In this document: positions 1 to 8,531 of the stretch, one piece after another | Layout: every line of letters starts with the position of its first letter | Numbering within the stretch: the first letter of the stretch is position 1 | Notes under the pieces: generated by a model | What the model was told of the DNA's origin: nothing | Databases searched by the model: none | What the model saw: only the letters and a program-made list of their open reading frames with translations | Program-made: the position numbers and the translations under genes | Origin: Helicobacter ibis | GTDB taxonomy: Bacteria; Campylobacterota; Campylobacteria; Campylobacterales; Helicobacteraceae | Length of the DNA: 64,000 bases | NCBI RefSeq assembly: GCF_027859255.1 | Contig: NZ_JAQHXR010000001.1 | Location: forward strand, 496,001 to 560,000 | Direction of reading: 5' to 3'

Positions 1-565
1 AGTTGAGATGGCAAAAAAACTAGATGTAAATTTAGTAACTAGAAATAGTTTTAACAACAATGAAGGAACATTAATTACAAAGGAAACAGAAATCATGGAA
101 CACCCTATTGTCAGCGGAATTGCACTAGATAAAAATCAAGCTAGAGTTAGTATTTGTAATGTAGAAGATAGACCGGGGATTGCTGCAGAAATTTTTGGAG
201 CATTAAGTGAAGCTAATATAAATGTAGATATGATAGTTCAAACTATTGGTAGAGATGGTAAGACCGATTTGGACTTTACTATCCCAGAAGTAGAGTTAGA
301 AAATGTAAAGAGGGTTTTAAAGAGTTTCGAAGGAAGTGTTGAATCTATAGACTATGATAGTGATATTGCAAAAGTATCTATAGTTGGCGTTGGTATGAAA
401 TCTCATAGCGGTGTGGCTTCTAAGGCTTTTAGAGCATTAGCAGAAGATAACATTAATATAATGATGATTAGCACAAGTGAAATAAAAGTATCAATGATAA
501 TTTCATTAAAATATGCAGAACTTGCCATTAGAACTCTACATGCAACATATGAGTTAGAAAAATAA
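1..565 (+). CDS. lysC: Aspartokinase, C-terminal part (cut by window start)
   Basis: Aspartate kinase phosphorylates L-aspartate, the first step towards lysine/diaminopimelate, threonine and methionine. Only the last 188 or so codons are present. The frame is open to base 2, and the ATG at base 8 is an internal methionine, because the residues after it (NLVTRNSFNNNEGTLI) match the stretch leading into the regulatory domain. Two ACT domains follow: the first around AGIAAEIFG-type residues (RPGIAAEIFGAL, NVDMIVQ) and the second around SHSGVASKAF and INIMMISTSEIKVS, the usual allosteric lysine/threonine-binding pair. The catalytic kinase domain lies outside the window. The TAA stop shares one base with the hobA ATG, so the two are probably translationally coupled. 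Confidence 0.93.
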   Translation, partial: VEMAKKLDVNLVTRNSFNNNEGTLITKETEIMEHPIVSGIALDKNQARVSICNVEDRPGIAAEIFGALSEANINVDMIVQTIGRDGKTDLDFTIPEVELENVKRVLKSFEGSVESIDYDSDIAKVSIVGVGMKSHSGVASKAFRALAEDNINIMMISTSEIKVSMIISLKYAELAIRTLHATYELEK

Positions 566-1107
566 TGCAAGATATATCTCAATGGACTACACATATATTA
601 AGGACAGATGAATCTCGTCCTACTTGGCTTGAGGAGAGGAAGTTTGAGTGGATACCGCTTGTAACAAATACGCTTCAAAGAGTATTTAGCGGGGATAATT
701 TGGTGTTAATAACTGATAGAGATAGAGAATGGTTTGGTGATTATGTTGTAAATATGATTAATAAAAGCATAAATCGTCCTTATATCCCTATTATAAATAT
801 CCATTCTCTATTTCCTCAAGTTGATAAAAATTGCAAAAATGAATTAGGCATAGAGCTTGTTGCAGATTTTTTGGGTAATGTTTTTAATAATAAATATTTG
901 TTTTGGTATATTGGCAGAAATGACGATAGGGCTAAATTAGCATTAAGCAATGATTTTGGGTTTTTATGGTTGTTTGATACTGATTTACAAAATAGCTTCA
1001 CTTTGCAATCTACTGATACGCTAGTTGATATAAAACTTATGCAAATGTTTAGAATCTTTAACCTAACTATCGAAGCTGCACTATTTGGACAAATATCACT
1101 TGACTAA
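565..1107 (+). CDS. hobA: DnaA-binding initiation regulator HobA
   Basis: HobA is a SIS-like-fold protein that binds domain I of DnaA and promotes its oligomerisation at oriC. It is a functional counterpart of DiaA and is restricted to Helicobacter, Campylobacter and relatives. The 180 residues match the family length. I recognise the N-terminal segment (WTTHILRTDESRPTWLEERK), the FEWIPLVTNTLQ helix and the ITDRDREWFGDYVV stretch. The ATG overlaps the lysC stop by one base, and holB starts two bases after the hobA stop, giving a tight lysC-hobA-holB-folP operon. Family assignment comes from sequence familiarity; function is from the family. Confidence 0.9.
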   Translation: MQDISQWTTHILRTDESRPTWLEERKFEWIPLVTNTLQRVFSGDNLVLITDRDREWFGDYVVNMINKSINRPYIPIINIHSLFPQVDKNCKNELGIELVADFLGNVFNNKYLFWYIGRNDDRAKLALSNDFGFLWLFDTDLQNSFTLQSTDTLVDIKLMQMFRIFNLTIEAALFGQISLD

Positions 1108-1108
1108 T

Positions 1109-1729
1109 ATGAAAAATCATATACTTCTAACCAACTATCCAGAACAAGAAGCAGAAAGGTATATACATAGTAATCCTAATGCTTTTTTGTTCTTTAGCGA
1201 TGAGCTAAAGGTCGAAGATTCAAGGGATATTATAGATGAGGCATATATAGCAAATGAAAATGGTAAGACAATTTTAATAGCTGCAAATTCTTTTAATATA
1301 TATGCACAAAATGCACTCTTAAAGGTATTAGAAGAGCCACCAAGTGGTGTTGTGTTTATAATTTTTGCTAAGGCTAAGTCTTTATTGCTCCCTACTATTC
1401 GCTCTAGAATGCCAATTATTAATCGTGTGTTAAAGCAAAAATTACCGCATTTTATGATTAATATAAAAACACTAAACTTAGAGCAAGTTTATGAATTTTT
1501 AAAGCAATTAGATAAAAATAGCCTCTCTGCAAATGATATAAAGATTCAAATACAAAGTTTGTATATTGATTGCATGGAAAATGGTATTTATTTTAATGAA
1601 GCTGAAAGTGAGATATTTCACAATGCTTTATTGTGGGCTTCACATTATGAGAGGGCTAGTTATATTTTTTCTGTTTTATTGCTTATGATTTTGCGTAAAA
1701 AAAAGCATAAAAAATTAAAAATAGGATAG
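1109..1729 (+). CDS. holB: DNA polymerase III delta-prime subunit
   Basis: A clamp-loader subunit of DNA polymerase III, shortened as in other epsilonproteobacteria (206 residues against about 330 in E. coli). It keeps the RFC-like stretch YAQNALLKVLEEPPSG and the TIRSRM arginine-finger-type motif around residues 70-105. No Walker A is visible, as expected for a delta-prime subunit. I prefer the ATG at 1109 (MKNHILLTNYP) over an in-frame TTG at 1085 because family proteins begin with this strand. The start lies two bases after hobA. A run of eight A lies near the 3' end (about 1697-1704); slippage there would change only the basic tail (RKKKHKKLKIG). Confidence 0.85.
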   Translation: MKNHILLTNYPEQEAERYIHSNPNAFLFFSDELKVEDSRDIIDEAYIANENGKTILIAANSFNIYAQNALLKVLEEPPSGVVFIIFAKAKSLLLPTIRSRMPIINRVLKQKLPHFMINIKTLNLEQVYEFLKQLDKNSLSANDIKIQIQSLYIDCMENGIYFNEAESEIFHNALLWASHYERASYIFSVLLLMILRKKKHKKLKIG

Positions 1730-1732
1730 TTT

Positions 1733-2875
1733 GTGTTTGTAAAAAATATTAAAAATGCTTTAGAGGTTTTAAAACAAATAGGTTGTGATGATGGCGGGTT
1801 TAGAATCTTAAGAGATAAGATTCAAACTTATAGCTTTTTAATAGAGGATCTAAAAACTCCAGCTGCACATATCTTAAAGCAAGAAGCATTAGCTTGCGGT
1901 GGAGATTTTGCATTACCAAAAGATGCGATACTTTATAAAAGAGATTCTTATAATGGTGTGTTATTAATTACAAAATCACAGAGCAAGGCATTGATAAAAA
2001 AGTTAAAAATGCAGGACTTTGGACTTAAAAATTTAGCATTAATTTTAGAAACTCATTTCAAGAATATATCTTTTGAAGTGCAAATTATGGGTGTTGCTAA
2101 CATTACTACTGATAGCTTCTATCCTCTCTCAAGGAAGGCTGGAGATAGTGGAGATGATTATATAAATGCTATAAATAGTATTATAGCTATGATAGAGGAT
2201 GGAGCTAGTATTATTGATATAGGTGCAGCATCATCGCGTCCGGGAAGTAGCCTTATTAAACCAAAAGATGAGCTAGAAAAACTAGAACCACTGCTTAAAA
2301 TCATTAGAAGTGAGAATCTGTATACAAGGGCTAGTTTTAGCATTGATACATATAATGCAGAAGTTGCTAAAAAGTGCTTAGATAGCGGATTTAAGATTGT
2401 TAATGACATAACTGGTTTTAGAGATATAAAAATGATAGAGGCAGTAAAAGGATATGATTGTAGATGTGTAATTATGCATATGCAAGGAAATCCGCAAGAT
2501 ATGCAAGATAATCCAACTTATGAGAATCTTTTCTTAGAAATTGATAGTTTTTTTAAAAATCAAATTGATAGCTTAGAATCTGCTGGAATCAAAGATATAA
2601 TTTTAGATGTAGGGATTGGCTTTGGCAAGAGCTTAGAGCATAATTGTGAGCTAATAAGGAATTTGAGACATTTTAGTCATTTTGGATACCCATTATTAGT
2701 TGGTGCAAGTAGGAAGTCTATGATTGATAAGATATATAAAAGTGATGTTTTTAGTAGGCTTCCCGGAACTTTGGCTATACATTTAGAATCAATAAACAAT
2801 GGTGCAAGCATTATAAGATGCCATGATGTTAGAGAGCATCTTCAAGCAATTAAGGTGTTAGAAGCTTTAAAGTAG
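1733..2875 (+). CDS. folP: Dihydropteroate synthase with N-terminal extension
   Basis: DHPS condenses 6-hydroxymethyl-dihydropterin diphosphate with p-aminobenzoate to make dihydropteroate, and is the sulfonamide target. Motifs in order: VANITTDSFYPLSRKAG (substrate loop 1, near residue 122), DIGAASSRPGSS (loop 2; usually DIGGESTRPG), FSIDTY, IVNDITGF, CVIMHMQGNPQDMQ, GIGFGKS and VGASRKS. The roughly 110 residues before loop 1 are not part of the core TIM barrel; such an extension is usual in Helicobacter DHPS. The start is GTG at 1733, three bases after holB. Being downstream of hobA/holB suggests cotranscription rather than a functional link. Confidence 0.92.
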   Translation: MFVKNIKNALEVLKQIGCDDGGFRILRDKIQTYSFLIEDLKTPAAHILKQEALACGGDFALPKDAILYKRDSYNGVLLITKSQSKALIKKLKMQDFGLKNLALILETHFKNISFEVQIMGVANITTDSFYPLSRKAGDSGDDYINAINSIIAMIEDGASIIDIGAASSRPGSSLIKPKDELEKLEPLLKIIRSENLYTRASFSIDTYNAEVAKKCLDSGFKIVNDITGFRDIKMIEAVKGYDCRCVIMHMQGNPQDMQDNPTYENLFLEIDSFFKNQIDSLESAGIKDIILDVGIGFGKSLEHNCELIRNLRHFSHFGYPLLVGASRKSMIDKIYKSDVFSRLPGTLAIHLESINNGASIIRCHDVREHLQAIKVLEALK

Positions 2876-2885
2876 GGAGAGAGTT

Positions 2886-3866
2886 ATGGATAGAAGAGAG
2901 GTTATATGGCAGCTATCAAGGCATGGGCATAAAAAAGAAGATTTGGAATTAATGCCAATTAAAGAGCTATCAAAACTTTTCAAAGAAGAGACCAGGAAGA
3001 ATATATTAAGCTATATGGACTTTATAAAAGATGATAAAGCAGATATAGTTCAAGAATATAGCGATGATAATGTAGCAAGAGAGATAACAAAAATATCACA
3101 TTGTGTTATCGGAGACGATATAAACTATCCTATGCTATATGACATTATTGAAAAAATTTTTGATGAATATGAATTAAATGAAACAATAGAGTTTGTATTG
3201 TCTCAAGTTAAAGATAAGCATTATAGGCAAATGACGCGTATTGTTGAGGTTGCCTTTAGAGCATATCAAGAAAGCTTATTGGATAAATTAGATGAGTTGT
3301 GCAAAAACTATCCAGTAGAAGAAAAGTTCGAGCAACTAAATTTATATAGTAACAAAAGAGAAGATGTGAATTTTCTAAAACATGCAATAAAAAAAATGGA
3401 AGAAGAAAATGCTAGGCTACAATTAAGCAAAATAGCACAATTGAAATTTGAGATAATAAGGGATTATTTTCCAGATTCTTTATATGAGAACTATGAGGAT
3501 TATTACGAAAACGATGAAGAAAAAAATGAAATAATAGAAAGAATCATGGAGCTTACAAGTGCATACAAACGCCCAATGCTAAAAACAAAAAAGATTCAAC
3601 TATTAAAGCATATTGAAAGAGTGTTGCTAGAAGATAAAGAAAGAGAAAGAGAAGAAAAAATATTAATAAAGCAATTTAGCATGAAAATAGGCGATGTTAT
3701 GAATGGTGATGATGAATATGCTTTTAGTAGAGTGATTAAGGAAGCATTAGATGTATTAGATGAAAGAGATGTAAGAAAGATAGTGTCAAATTTTGATTTA
3801 GCAAGTAATCCTATATTCTTGCAAAGATTTAATGTAATAGTAAGAGAACATAGAAAGGTTACATAA
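2886..3866 (+). CDS. Conserved hypothetical helical protein
   Basis: Function unknown. The 326-residue product is strongly charged and almost wholly helical by eye, with no signal peptide and no membrane segment. Residues 155-190 (NFLKHAIKKMEEENARLQLS) and 245-265 (rich in K, E and R) look like coiled coils. Between them lies an acidic patch (YENYEDYYENDEEKN). The N-terminus (MDRREVIWQLSRHGHKKEDL) is SAP-like or helix-hairpin-like in pattern, but I cannot place it in a family. It has a GGAGAGAG-type ribosome-binding site, starts ten bases after folP, and ends two bases before the phosphoesterase gene. It is probably cytoplasmic. Confidence 0.75.
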   Translation: MDRREVIWQLSRHGHKKEDLELMPIKELSKLFKEETRKNILSYMDFIKDDKADIVQEYSDDNVAREITKISHCVIGDDINYPMLYDIIEKIFDEYELNETIEFVLSQVKDKHYRQMTRIVEVAFRAYQESLLDKLDELCKNYPVEEKFEQLNLYSNKREDVNFLKHAIKKMEEENARLQLSKIAQLKFEIIRDYFPDSLYENYEDYYENDEEKNEIIERIMELTSAYKRPMLKTKKIQLLKHIERVLLEDKEREREEKILIKQFSMKIGDVMNGDDEYAFSRVIKEALDVLDERDVRKIVSNFDLASNPIFLQRFNVIVREHRKVT

Positions 3867-3868
3867 AC

Positions 3869-4975
3869 ATGTTGTTTGCTATTGTTGCATTTAGCGTATT
3901 TTTGCTTATGCATGTTTTTGTGTATTTGTTTTTCTTTAAAAGAGCAGTTAGAAGAAATGGGATTCTTATTTGTTTAAGAATCTTTTTGATTGTCAATTAT
4001 TGTGGTATTTTGGGGTATTTTTTTGGTAGATATTATAGTGATATACCGCAAGTATTGTATTTTTTGCTTTCTTTGCCTGTTGGAGTTATTTTTATACTTT
4101 TTGTCTCCATGCTTGTATATAATATCCTTAGTTTGCTACCCAAATTTAGCACCAAAAGAAGGGCTTTTTTTGAAGATTGTGTAAATTATGGTAGTGGAAT
4201 TTTTACTTTATCTTATTTAGGATATGGGATTTTTGAGGGTGCATTAAAGCCAGAAGTCAAAGAAGTTGATATTTCTTTAGGATTGGCTAAGAATCTAAAA
4301 GCAATACAAATTAGCGATTTGCACATTGGTGGATTAATAGAAGAGAGTGTTGTAGGAGGGCTTGTAGATAGGGTTAATTCATTTGGCGTTGATATTATAT
4401 TTCTAACTGGGGATATTATTGATGCAAACACAAGTAAAGTAAAAAAGGCACTAGATGAGCTTGGTAGGTTAAAAGCAACTTTAGGAGTGTATTTTGTTGT
4501 TGGAAACCACGAATATTTTCATGATATTTCAAATTTGCTACCTATTTTGAGGTCATTTGGTATCAAGATATTGGAAAATGAAAATGTAATTATTAGCAAA
4601 GATGGAATCGAGCTTTTAAATGTATGTGGAGTTTATGATTTATTTGGTAGGAGAATTAAGACACTAGAGCCAAATTTAAATGAAGCATTAAAAAATAGAA
4701 ACAAAAACCTTCCAAGCTTACTTCTAGCACATCAGCCAAAATTTGCACTAGAGGTAGATGAGAGCCATAATGTTGATTTAATCTTAAGCGGACATACGCA
4801 TGGTGGGCAGATTTTTCCTTTTAGATTCCTAGTTACGCTAGATCAGCCATATTTGCAAGGATTATATAATCATAATAAAAAAACCAAAATATATGTAAAT
4901 AAAGGCACTGGATTTTGGGGGCCACCTATTAGAATCTTAGCAAGAGCAGAGATAACTTATTTTAATTTTTCATAG
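3869..4975 (+). CDS. Membrane-anchored calcineurin-like metallophosphoesterase
   Basis: A YkuE/YaeI-type metallophosphoesterase. The N-terminal 130 residues hold four or so hydrophobic segments (for example FAIVAFSVFLLMHVFVYLFF at the start). The catalytic domain follows with the dinuclear metal motifs in order: ISDLHIGG (D-x-H), FLTGDIID (GD), VVGNHEYF (GNHE), LLAHQP and LSGHTHGGQ (GHxH). YaeI/YkuE relatives act on UDP-diacylglucosamine or related phospho-anhydrides at the membrane; the substrate here is not shown by the sequence. It is cotranscribed with the upstream hypothetical gene (two-base gap). A new promoter follows before the next gene. Confidence 0.85.
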   Translation: MLFAIVAFSVFLLMHVFVYLFFFKRAVRRNGILICLRIFLIVNYCGILGYFFGRYYSDIPQVLYFLLSLPVGVIFILFVSMLVYNILSLLPKFSTKRRAFFEDCVNYGSGIFTLSYLGYGIFEGALKPEVKEVDISLGLAKNLKAIQISDLHIGGLIEESVVGGLVDRVNSFGVDIIFLTGDIIDANTSKVKKALDELGRLKATLGVYFVVGNHEYFHDISNLLPILRSFGIKILENENVIISKDGIELLNVCGVYDLFGRRIKTLEPNLNEALKNRNKNLPSLLLAHQPKFALEVDESHNVDLILSGHTHGGQIFPFRFLVTLDQPYLQGLYNHNKKTKIYVNKGTGFWGPPIRILARAEITYFNFS

Positions 4976-4994
4976 GATTTTAATGCCAAAAAAG

Positions 4995-5000
4995 TATAAT
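4995..5000 (+). promoter_or_regulatory. Predicted -10 element for the TPR gene
   Basis: A perfect TATAAT lies 36 bases before the ATG at 5036 in the only intergenic gap of this gene run. No -35 hexamer is evident, which is normal for Helicobacter sigma-80 promoters. A ribosome-binding site (AAGAGAG) precedes the start. Confidence 0.5.
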
Positions 5001-5035
5001 ACAAAAGTGTAATTTGACTTGTTAAAAGAGAGTTT

Positions 5036-7450
5036 ATGGGTTTTATAAAAAAGAGTTTAATTTTTGTTGTATTCTTGCTTCAAGCTGTATATCCAATAGA
5101 ATTCTACATAAATAGTGGCAGGGAAGGTGGGCAAAATTTTGCTGTGCTAAGCATAGTAGATGATAAACCCTTTATCTGCAAAGAAGAGTTAAATAGAAAT
5201 TCTGAAGTTGGGCTTATTACTTGTGAGTTTGATGTGAAGCTTGTTTCTAGATTCTCAAAGAGTGATAGCTTATTTTTTAATATATCTCCACAAATAGACA
5301 ACAATAAATTTATACTAAACATAACTCCTAAAAAAAAGATGAAGCTTTTTAGTTTAGAGTTTGATATAAATAGTAGCACTCCAATACCACAAGAAAGAAA
5401 TGAATCATCTAGCAGATGGCAAATTATAGGATATGAAGATAGTCTGCCATTTTTAGATGATAGAATCGATGATGGGCTTAATTTTCCTATTAGCTTTAGT
5501 TCTCAAGTTGGATACCCTAAAGTTGGACCGCTAGATTATAAAATGGAGCCTATGAGTGATAATGTTGGATTAGATAAAGATCATTTTTTAAAAATCCAAT
5601 CTTTTATGAGTAGAAAATCATACAATGAGGCACTCTTAGCCATTGATGAAATGTCTGCACTATATCCAAATAGTATTTTTAAAAGAGATGTTTTGTATCT
5701 TAAGATTCTTGCATTAGATGGTGTTAGTTCAAATGAAGATGTAGAAGATGTAATAGATTTAGCAAAAATGTGGCTAGATGCGTATCCGACTGATATTAAT
5801 GTGCCAGAAGTTTTGTATGTTATTGCAAAATCATATGCAAAAATGCAGTTTTTTGATGAGGCTTTTTATTATTACAATAGGCTTTTTAAAGAATACAAAG
5901 GAGATAAGTTTGAACTTTTAGCAAGGCTTGAATATGGTAAAAACTTATATGCTAGAGGTGATAGAAATGTGGTTTTAGACATGTATGAATCTGTGCTAGA
6001 GGAGACACAAGATATTCATATTGCATCTTTAGCTTCATTTTTATTGGCGGAGTTTTACAAAAATACAGGCGATAAAAATAGAGCACAAGAGTATCTCTTA
6101 AATATCTTACAAGCAAATCCAAATTATTACTTAGATTCAATAGATATATATTATCCAATAATGCAAGATTGGGCAGAAGAGGGTATATATGAAGCGCCTG
6201 CAGAGATTGTTGAAGCTATGCTTGATGTAGTGGATAAAGAAAGGCCAATTTACATAGATATGCTAAAAGATGTAGCTATGTGGTATGACAATGCACAAAA
6301 GCTAGAGTTGGCGCATAAATATTATAAAATACTTCTTGGGCTTGATTTTAATGCAGATGAAAAGGCAAAAATAAAAAAGCTTGATGATGAGTTATTATTA
6401 AAATATGATGAAAATAATGCAACAAAGAGATTGGAGCATTATGATTATGTAATGCAAGAATATAAAGGGCAAGAGGAGGAGCAAAAAGCTCTAGAGCGTA
6501 AGGTGGAGACATTATATGAGCTAAAGAAATATAAAGAAGTCTTTGATATGAGAGATTCTTTAGAATCTAACAATACTATGTTGTTAGAATCTGTTGGAGA
6601 ACTAACAAAAGATTCAATAAAAAGAGAAGATTGTAAAGAAGCAGCATTTTATGGTAGTTTGTATAGTAATACAATACCGCTAGATTACGATGATAAGTTA
6701 GCTTTATTTGATTGTTTGTATAAATCACAACAATATAAACCAGCGCAAAATATAGCACAACTAGAATCTGAAAAAGCAAAGCTAAAAGAAGAAAGAGAAG
6801 ATTGGCTATATAGGCTTGGGTGGGTGATGTATAAATTACAAGACTATCCAAAAGCTTCAATGGCTTCAAGAGATGTAGTAATAATATCCAATAATGAAAA
6901 ATATAATGACGCAGTGTTTGTTCTTTTTATGTCGTTAGTTCATCAAAATAGAAAAGAAGAAGCATTTTCTTATTTACCAAAATTGGAAGATAAGCTAAAA
7001 GACAAGAGAGAAATGATAGAAGTTTATAGAATTATGCTTTTAGATTCGCTTGATAAAAAAGATGATACTGCAATTACAATATATGCAAACAAACTAATTG
7101 CTTTACAAGATAAATATAGCAGTTATGATTATTCTCCATGGGTTGAGCTTAGTTTGGTTGAAGCACTAAATAGAGATAGTAAATTTGCAGAATCTTTAGA
7201 AGTGATAAACAAGGCAATACCACATGTAGCAAATAATAATCAAAAAGTTCAAGTGTATTATTTGCAAGGATATTTAAATTCTAAGCTTAATAAAACAAAT
7301 GAAGCTTATAAGTCATATAGCGAGTGTGAGGGCATACAAGGGGAATCTCCGTGGAAGACTTTATGTATAGATGCTAAAAATTTAATTTTGAGAGATAATC
7401 CAAATTTAGATTCAAACACTACACAAGAAAATAATGATATACAAGGATAA
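5036..7450 (+). CDS. Secreted tetratricopeptide-repeat protein
   Basis: An 804-residue envelope protein of unknown specific role. The first 20 residues (KKSLIFVVFLLQAVYPIEF) form a Sec signal peptide. Residues 20-170 look beta-rich. From about 185 to 780 there is a long series of helical TPR-type repeats, for example SYNEALLAIDEMSALYPNS, DEAFYYYNRLFKEYKGDK and NRAQEYLLNILQANPN. Such superhelical scaffolds usually mediate protein-protein contacts. Campylobacterota carry similar long periplasmic TPR proteins of unknown function. It ends two bases before xseB. A link to motility or secretion would be speculative. Confidence 0.8.
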   Translation: MGFIKKSLIFVVFLLQAVYPIEFYINSGREGGQNFAVLSIVDDKPFICKEELNRNSEVGLITCEFDVKLVSRFSKSDSLFFNISPQIDNNKFILNITPKKKMKLFSLEFDINSSTPIPQERNESSSRWQIIGYEDSLPFLDDRIDDGLNFPISFSSQVGYPKVGPLDYKMEPMSDNVGLDKDHFLKIQSFMSRKSYNEALLAIDEMSALYPNSIFKRDVLYLKILALDGVSSNEDVEDVIDLAKMWLDAYPTDINVPEVLYVIAKSYAKMQFFDEAFYYYNRLFKEYKGDKFELLARLEYGKNLYARGDRNVVLDMYESVLEETQDIHIASLASFLLAEFYKNTGDKNRAQEYLLNILQANPNYYLDSIDIYYPIMQDWAEEGIYEAPAEIVEAMLDVVDKERPIYIDMLKDVAMWYDNAQKLELAHKYYKILLGLDFNADEKAKIKKLDDELLLKYDENNATKRLEHYDYVMQEYKGQEEEQKALERKVETLYELKKYKEVFDMRDSLESNNTMLLESVGELTKDSIKREDCKEAAFYGSLYSNTIPLDYDDKLALFDCLYKSQQYKPAQNIAQLESEKAKLKEEREDWLYRLGWVMYKLQDYPKASMASRDVVIISNNEKYNDAVFVLFMSLVHQNRKEEAFSYLPKLEDKLKDKREMIEVYRIMLLDSLDKKDDTAITIYANKLIALQDKYSSYDYSPWVELSLVEALNRDSKFAESLEVINKAIPHVANNNQKVQVYYLQGYLNSKLNKTNEAYKSYSECEGIQGESPWKTLCIDAKNLILRDNPNLDSNTTQENNDIQG

Positions 7451-7452
7451 AA

Positions 7453-7677
7453 ATGGAAACTAACGAAAATAAAATTTTAGACGATATACAATCACAAGAT
7501 TTTGAAAAATATCTACAAGTTATAACCGAATCTCTAACAATGCTAGAAGACGAAAACATGAGTCTTCATAAAAGTTTGGAAATTTATAAAAATGGTAAAG
7601 AAGCACTAATGAAGGCTCAAAAAATTTTGGATAATGTAAAGCTAGAATTTTGTGAGCTTGATAAGGAAAATGAATGA
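7453..7677 (+). CDS. xseB: Exodeoxyribonuclease VII small subunit
   Basis: The 74-residue product has the size and helical-hairpin pattern of XseB: FEKYLQVITESLTMLEDENMSLHKSLEIYKNG, then KAQKILDNVK. The small subunit packs on XseA to form exonuclease VII, which degrades single-stranded DNA. The xseA gene is not in this window. Its stop overlaps the next start by four bases (ATGA), indicating coupling. Confidence 0.85.
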   Translation: METNENKILDDIQSQDFEKYLQVITESLTMLEDENMSLHKSLEIYKNGKEALMKAQKILDNVKLEFCELDKENE

Positions 7678-8450
7678 AAATAGCGGCACTTCAACTATCT
7701 ACTTTTAAAAAAGAATCCGAAATAGAAAGATATATACAAAGAGCATGCACAGAGAAGGTAAAGATAGTTTTGCTTGGAGAGTATTTGCTAAATCCATTTT
7801 TTAAGACATTAGAAAATAGCAATAAAACAGAGTTATTAAAACTAATAAAAGATGAAGGTGATAAGGTATTAAAAATATCAACCAAATATCCAATAACAAT
7901 AATAGCTCCACTGCTAGAGGTTGTGGGTGTGAAAATATATAAATCAATAGCAATAATAAATAAAGGTAAAGCTATATATTACAAAGCACAACGATTAATG
8001 CCTTATGAGCATTGGAATGAAGTTAAGTTTTTTGCAAACTCAATACCAAAAAATATAAAACTTCCATATACTTTTAGTGTTGGTGGATTCAAATTTGGAG
8101 TGCTGTTTGGATATGAGTTGCATTTTGATGAGTTTTGGCTTAAATTCAAGCAAGAAAATGTTGATTGTGTATTGTTGTCTAGTGCTTCAACTTTTGATTC
8201 TTCTTTGCGTTGGAGAAGCATTATTAAGATGAGAGCATTTTTGAATAATTGCTATATCTTAAGGGCTAATAGAGTTGGTCAGTATGAAGATGATTTTACA
8301 AATACGATGTGGAATTTTTATGGGGATTCTCTTTTTGTTGATCCTAGTGGAGAGGTGATTGACTGCTTGGGAGATAGAGAGGAGTTGCTAATAGCTAGTT
8401 TAAATAAAAAAAGTCTAAATGAGATTAAAGAATGTTGGAAATTTAGGTAG
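7674..8450 (+). CDS. Nitrilase-fold (C-N hydrolase) protein lacking the catalytic Cys
   Basis: A 258-residue member of the carbon-nitrogen hydrolase superfamily, whose enzymes use a Glu-Lys-Cys triad. The Glu is present (LLGEYLLN, E36) and so is the Lys (YYKAQRLMP, K104). The nucleophile strand, normally CyE or CyD followed by xxFP, reads VLFGYELHFDEF here, so the cysteine position is Gly146. The fold seems intact: the product has full length and the conserved NCYILRANRVG and DPSGEVI strands. It is therefore either a pseudoenzyme or uses another residue. It overlaps xseB by four bases and closes the upstream operon. Confidence 0.8.
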   Translation: MKIAALQLSTFKKESEIERYIQRACTEKVKIVLLGEYLLNPFFKTLENSNKTELLKLIKDEGDKVLKISTKYPITIIAPLLEVVGVKIYKSIAIINKGKAIYYKAQRLMPYEHWNEVKFFANSIPKNIKLPYTFSVGGFKFGVLFGYELHFDEFWLKFKQENVDCVLLSSASTFDSSLRWRSIIKMRAFLNNCYILRANRVGQYEDDFTNTMWNFYGDSLFVDPSGEVIDCLGDREELLIASLNKKSLNEIKECWKFR

Positions 8451-8487
8451 AAGATAGTATTTAATATTAGTTAAAATAAATTTTATA

Positions 8488-8493
8488 TATAAT
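8488..8493 (+). promoter_or_regulatory. Predicted -10 element for rpoD
   Basis: TATAAT sits in a very AT-rich stretch 39 bases before the preferred ATG at 8532. No clear -35 is seen. It gives the sigma-factor gene its own promoter, although read-through from the upstream operon is possible because no terminator hairpin is visible. Confidence 0.45.
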
Positions 8494-8531
8494 AATGGAT
8501 TTTTCATGTATATATTCTTATGGAGCTTTGT

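Noticed and set aside
1697-1704. A8 run near the end of holB as a phase switch
   Set aside because: It would alter only the last few residues, and such A-runs are common in AT-rich genes.
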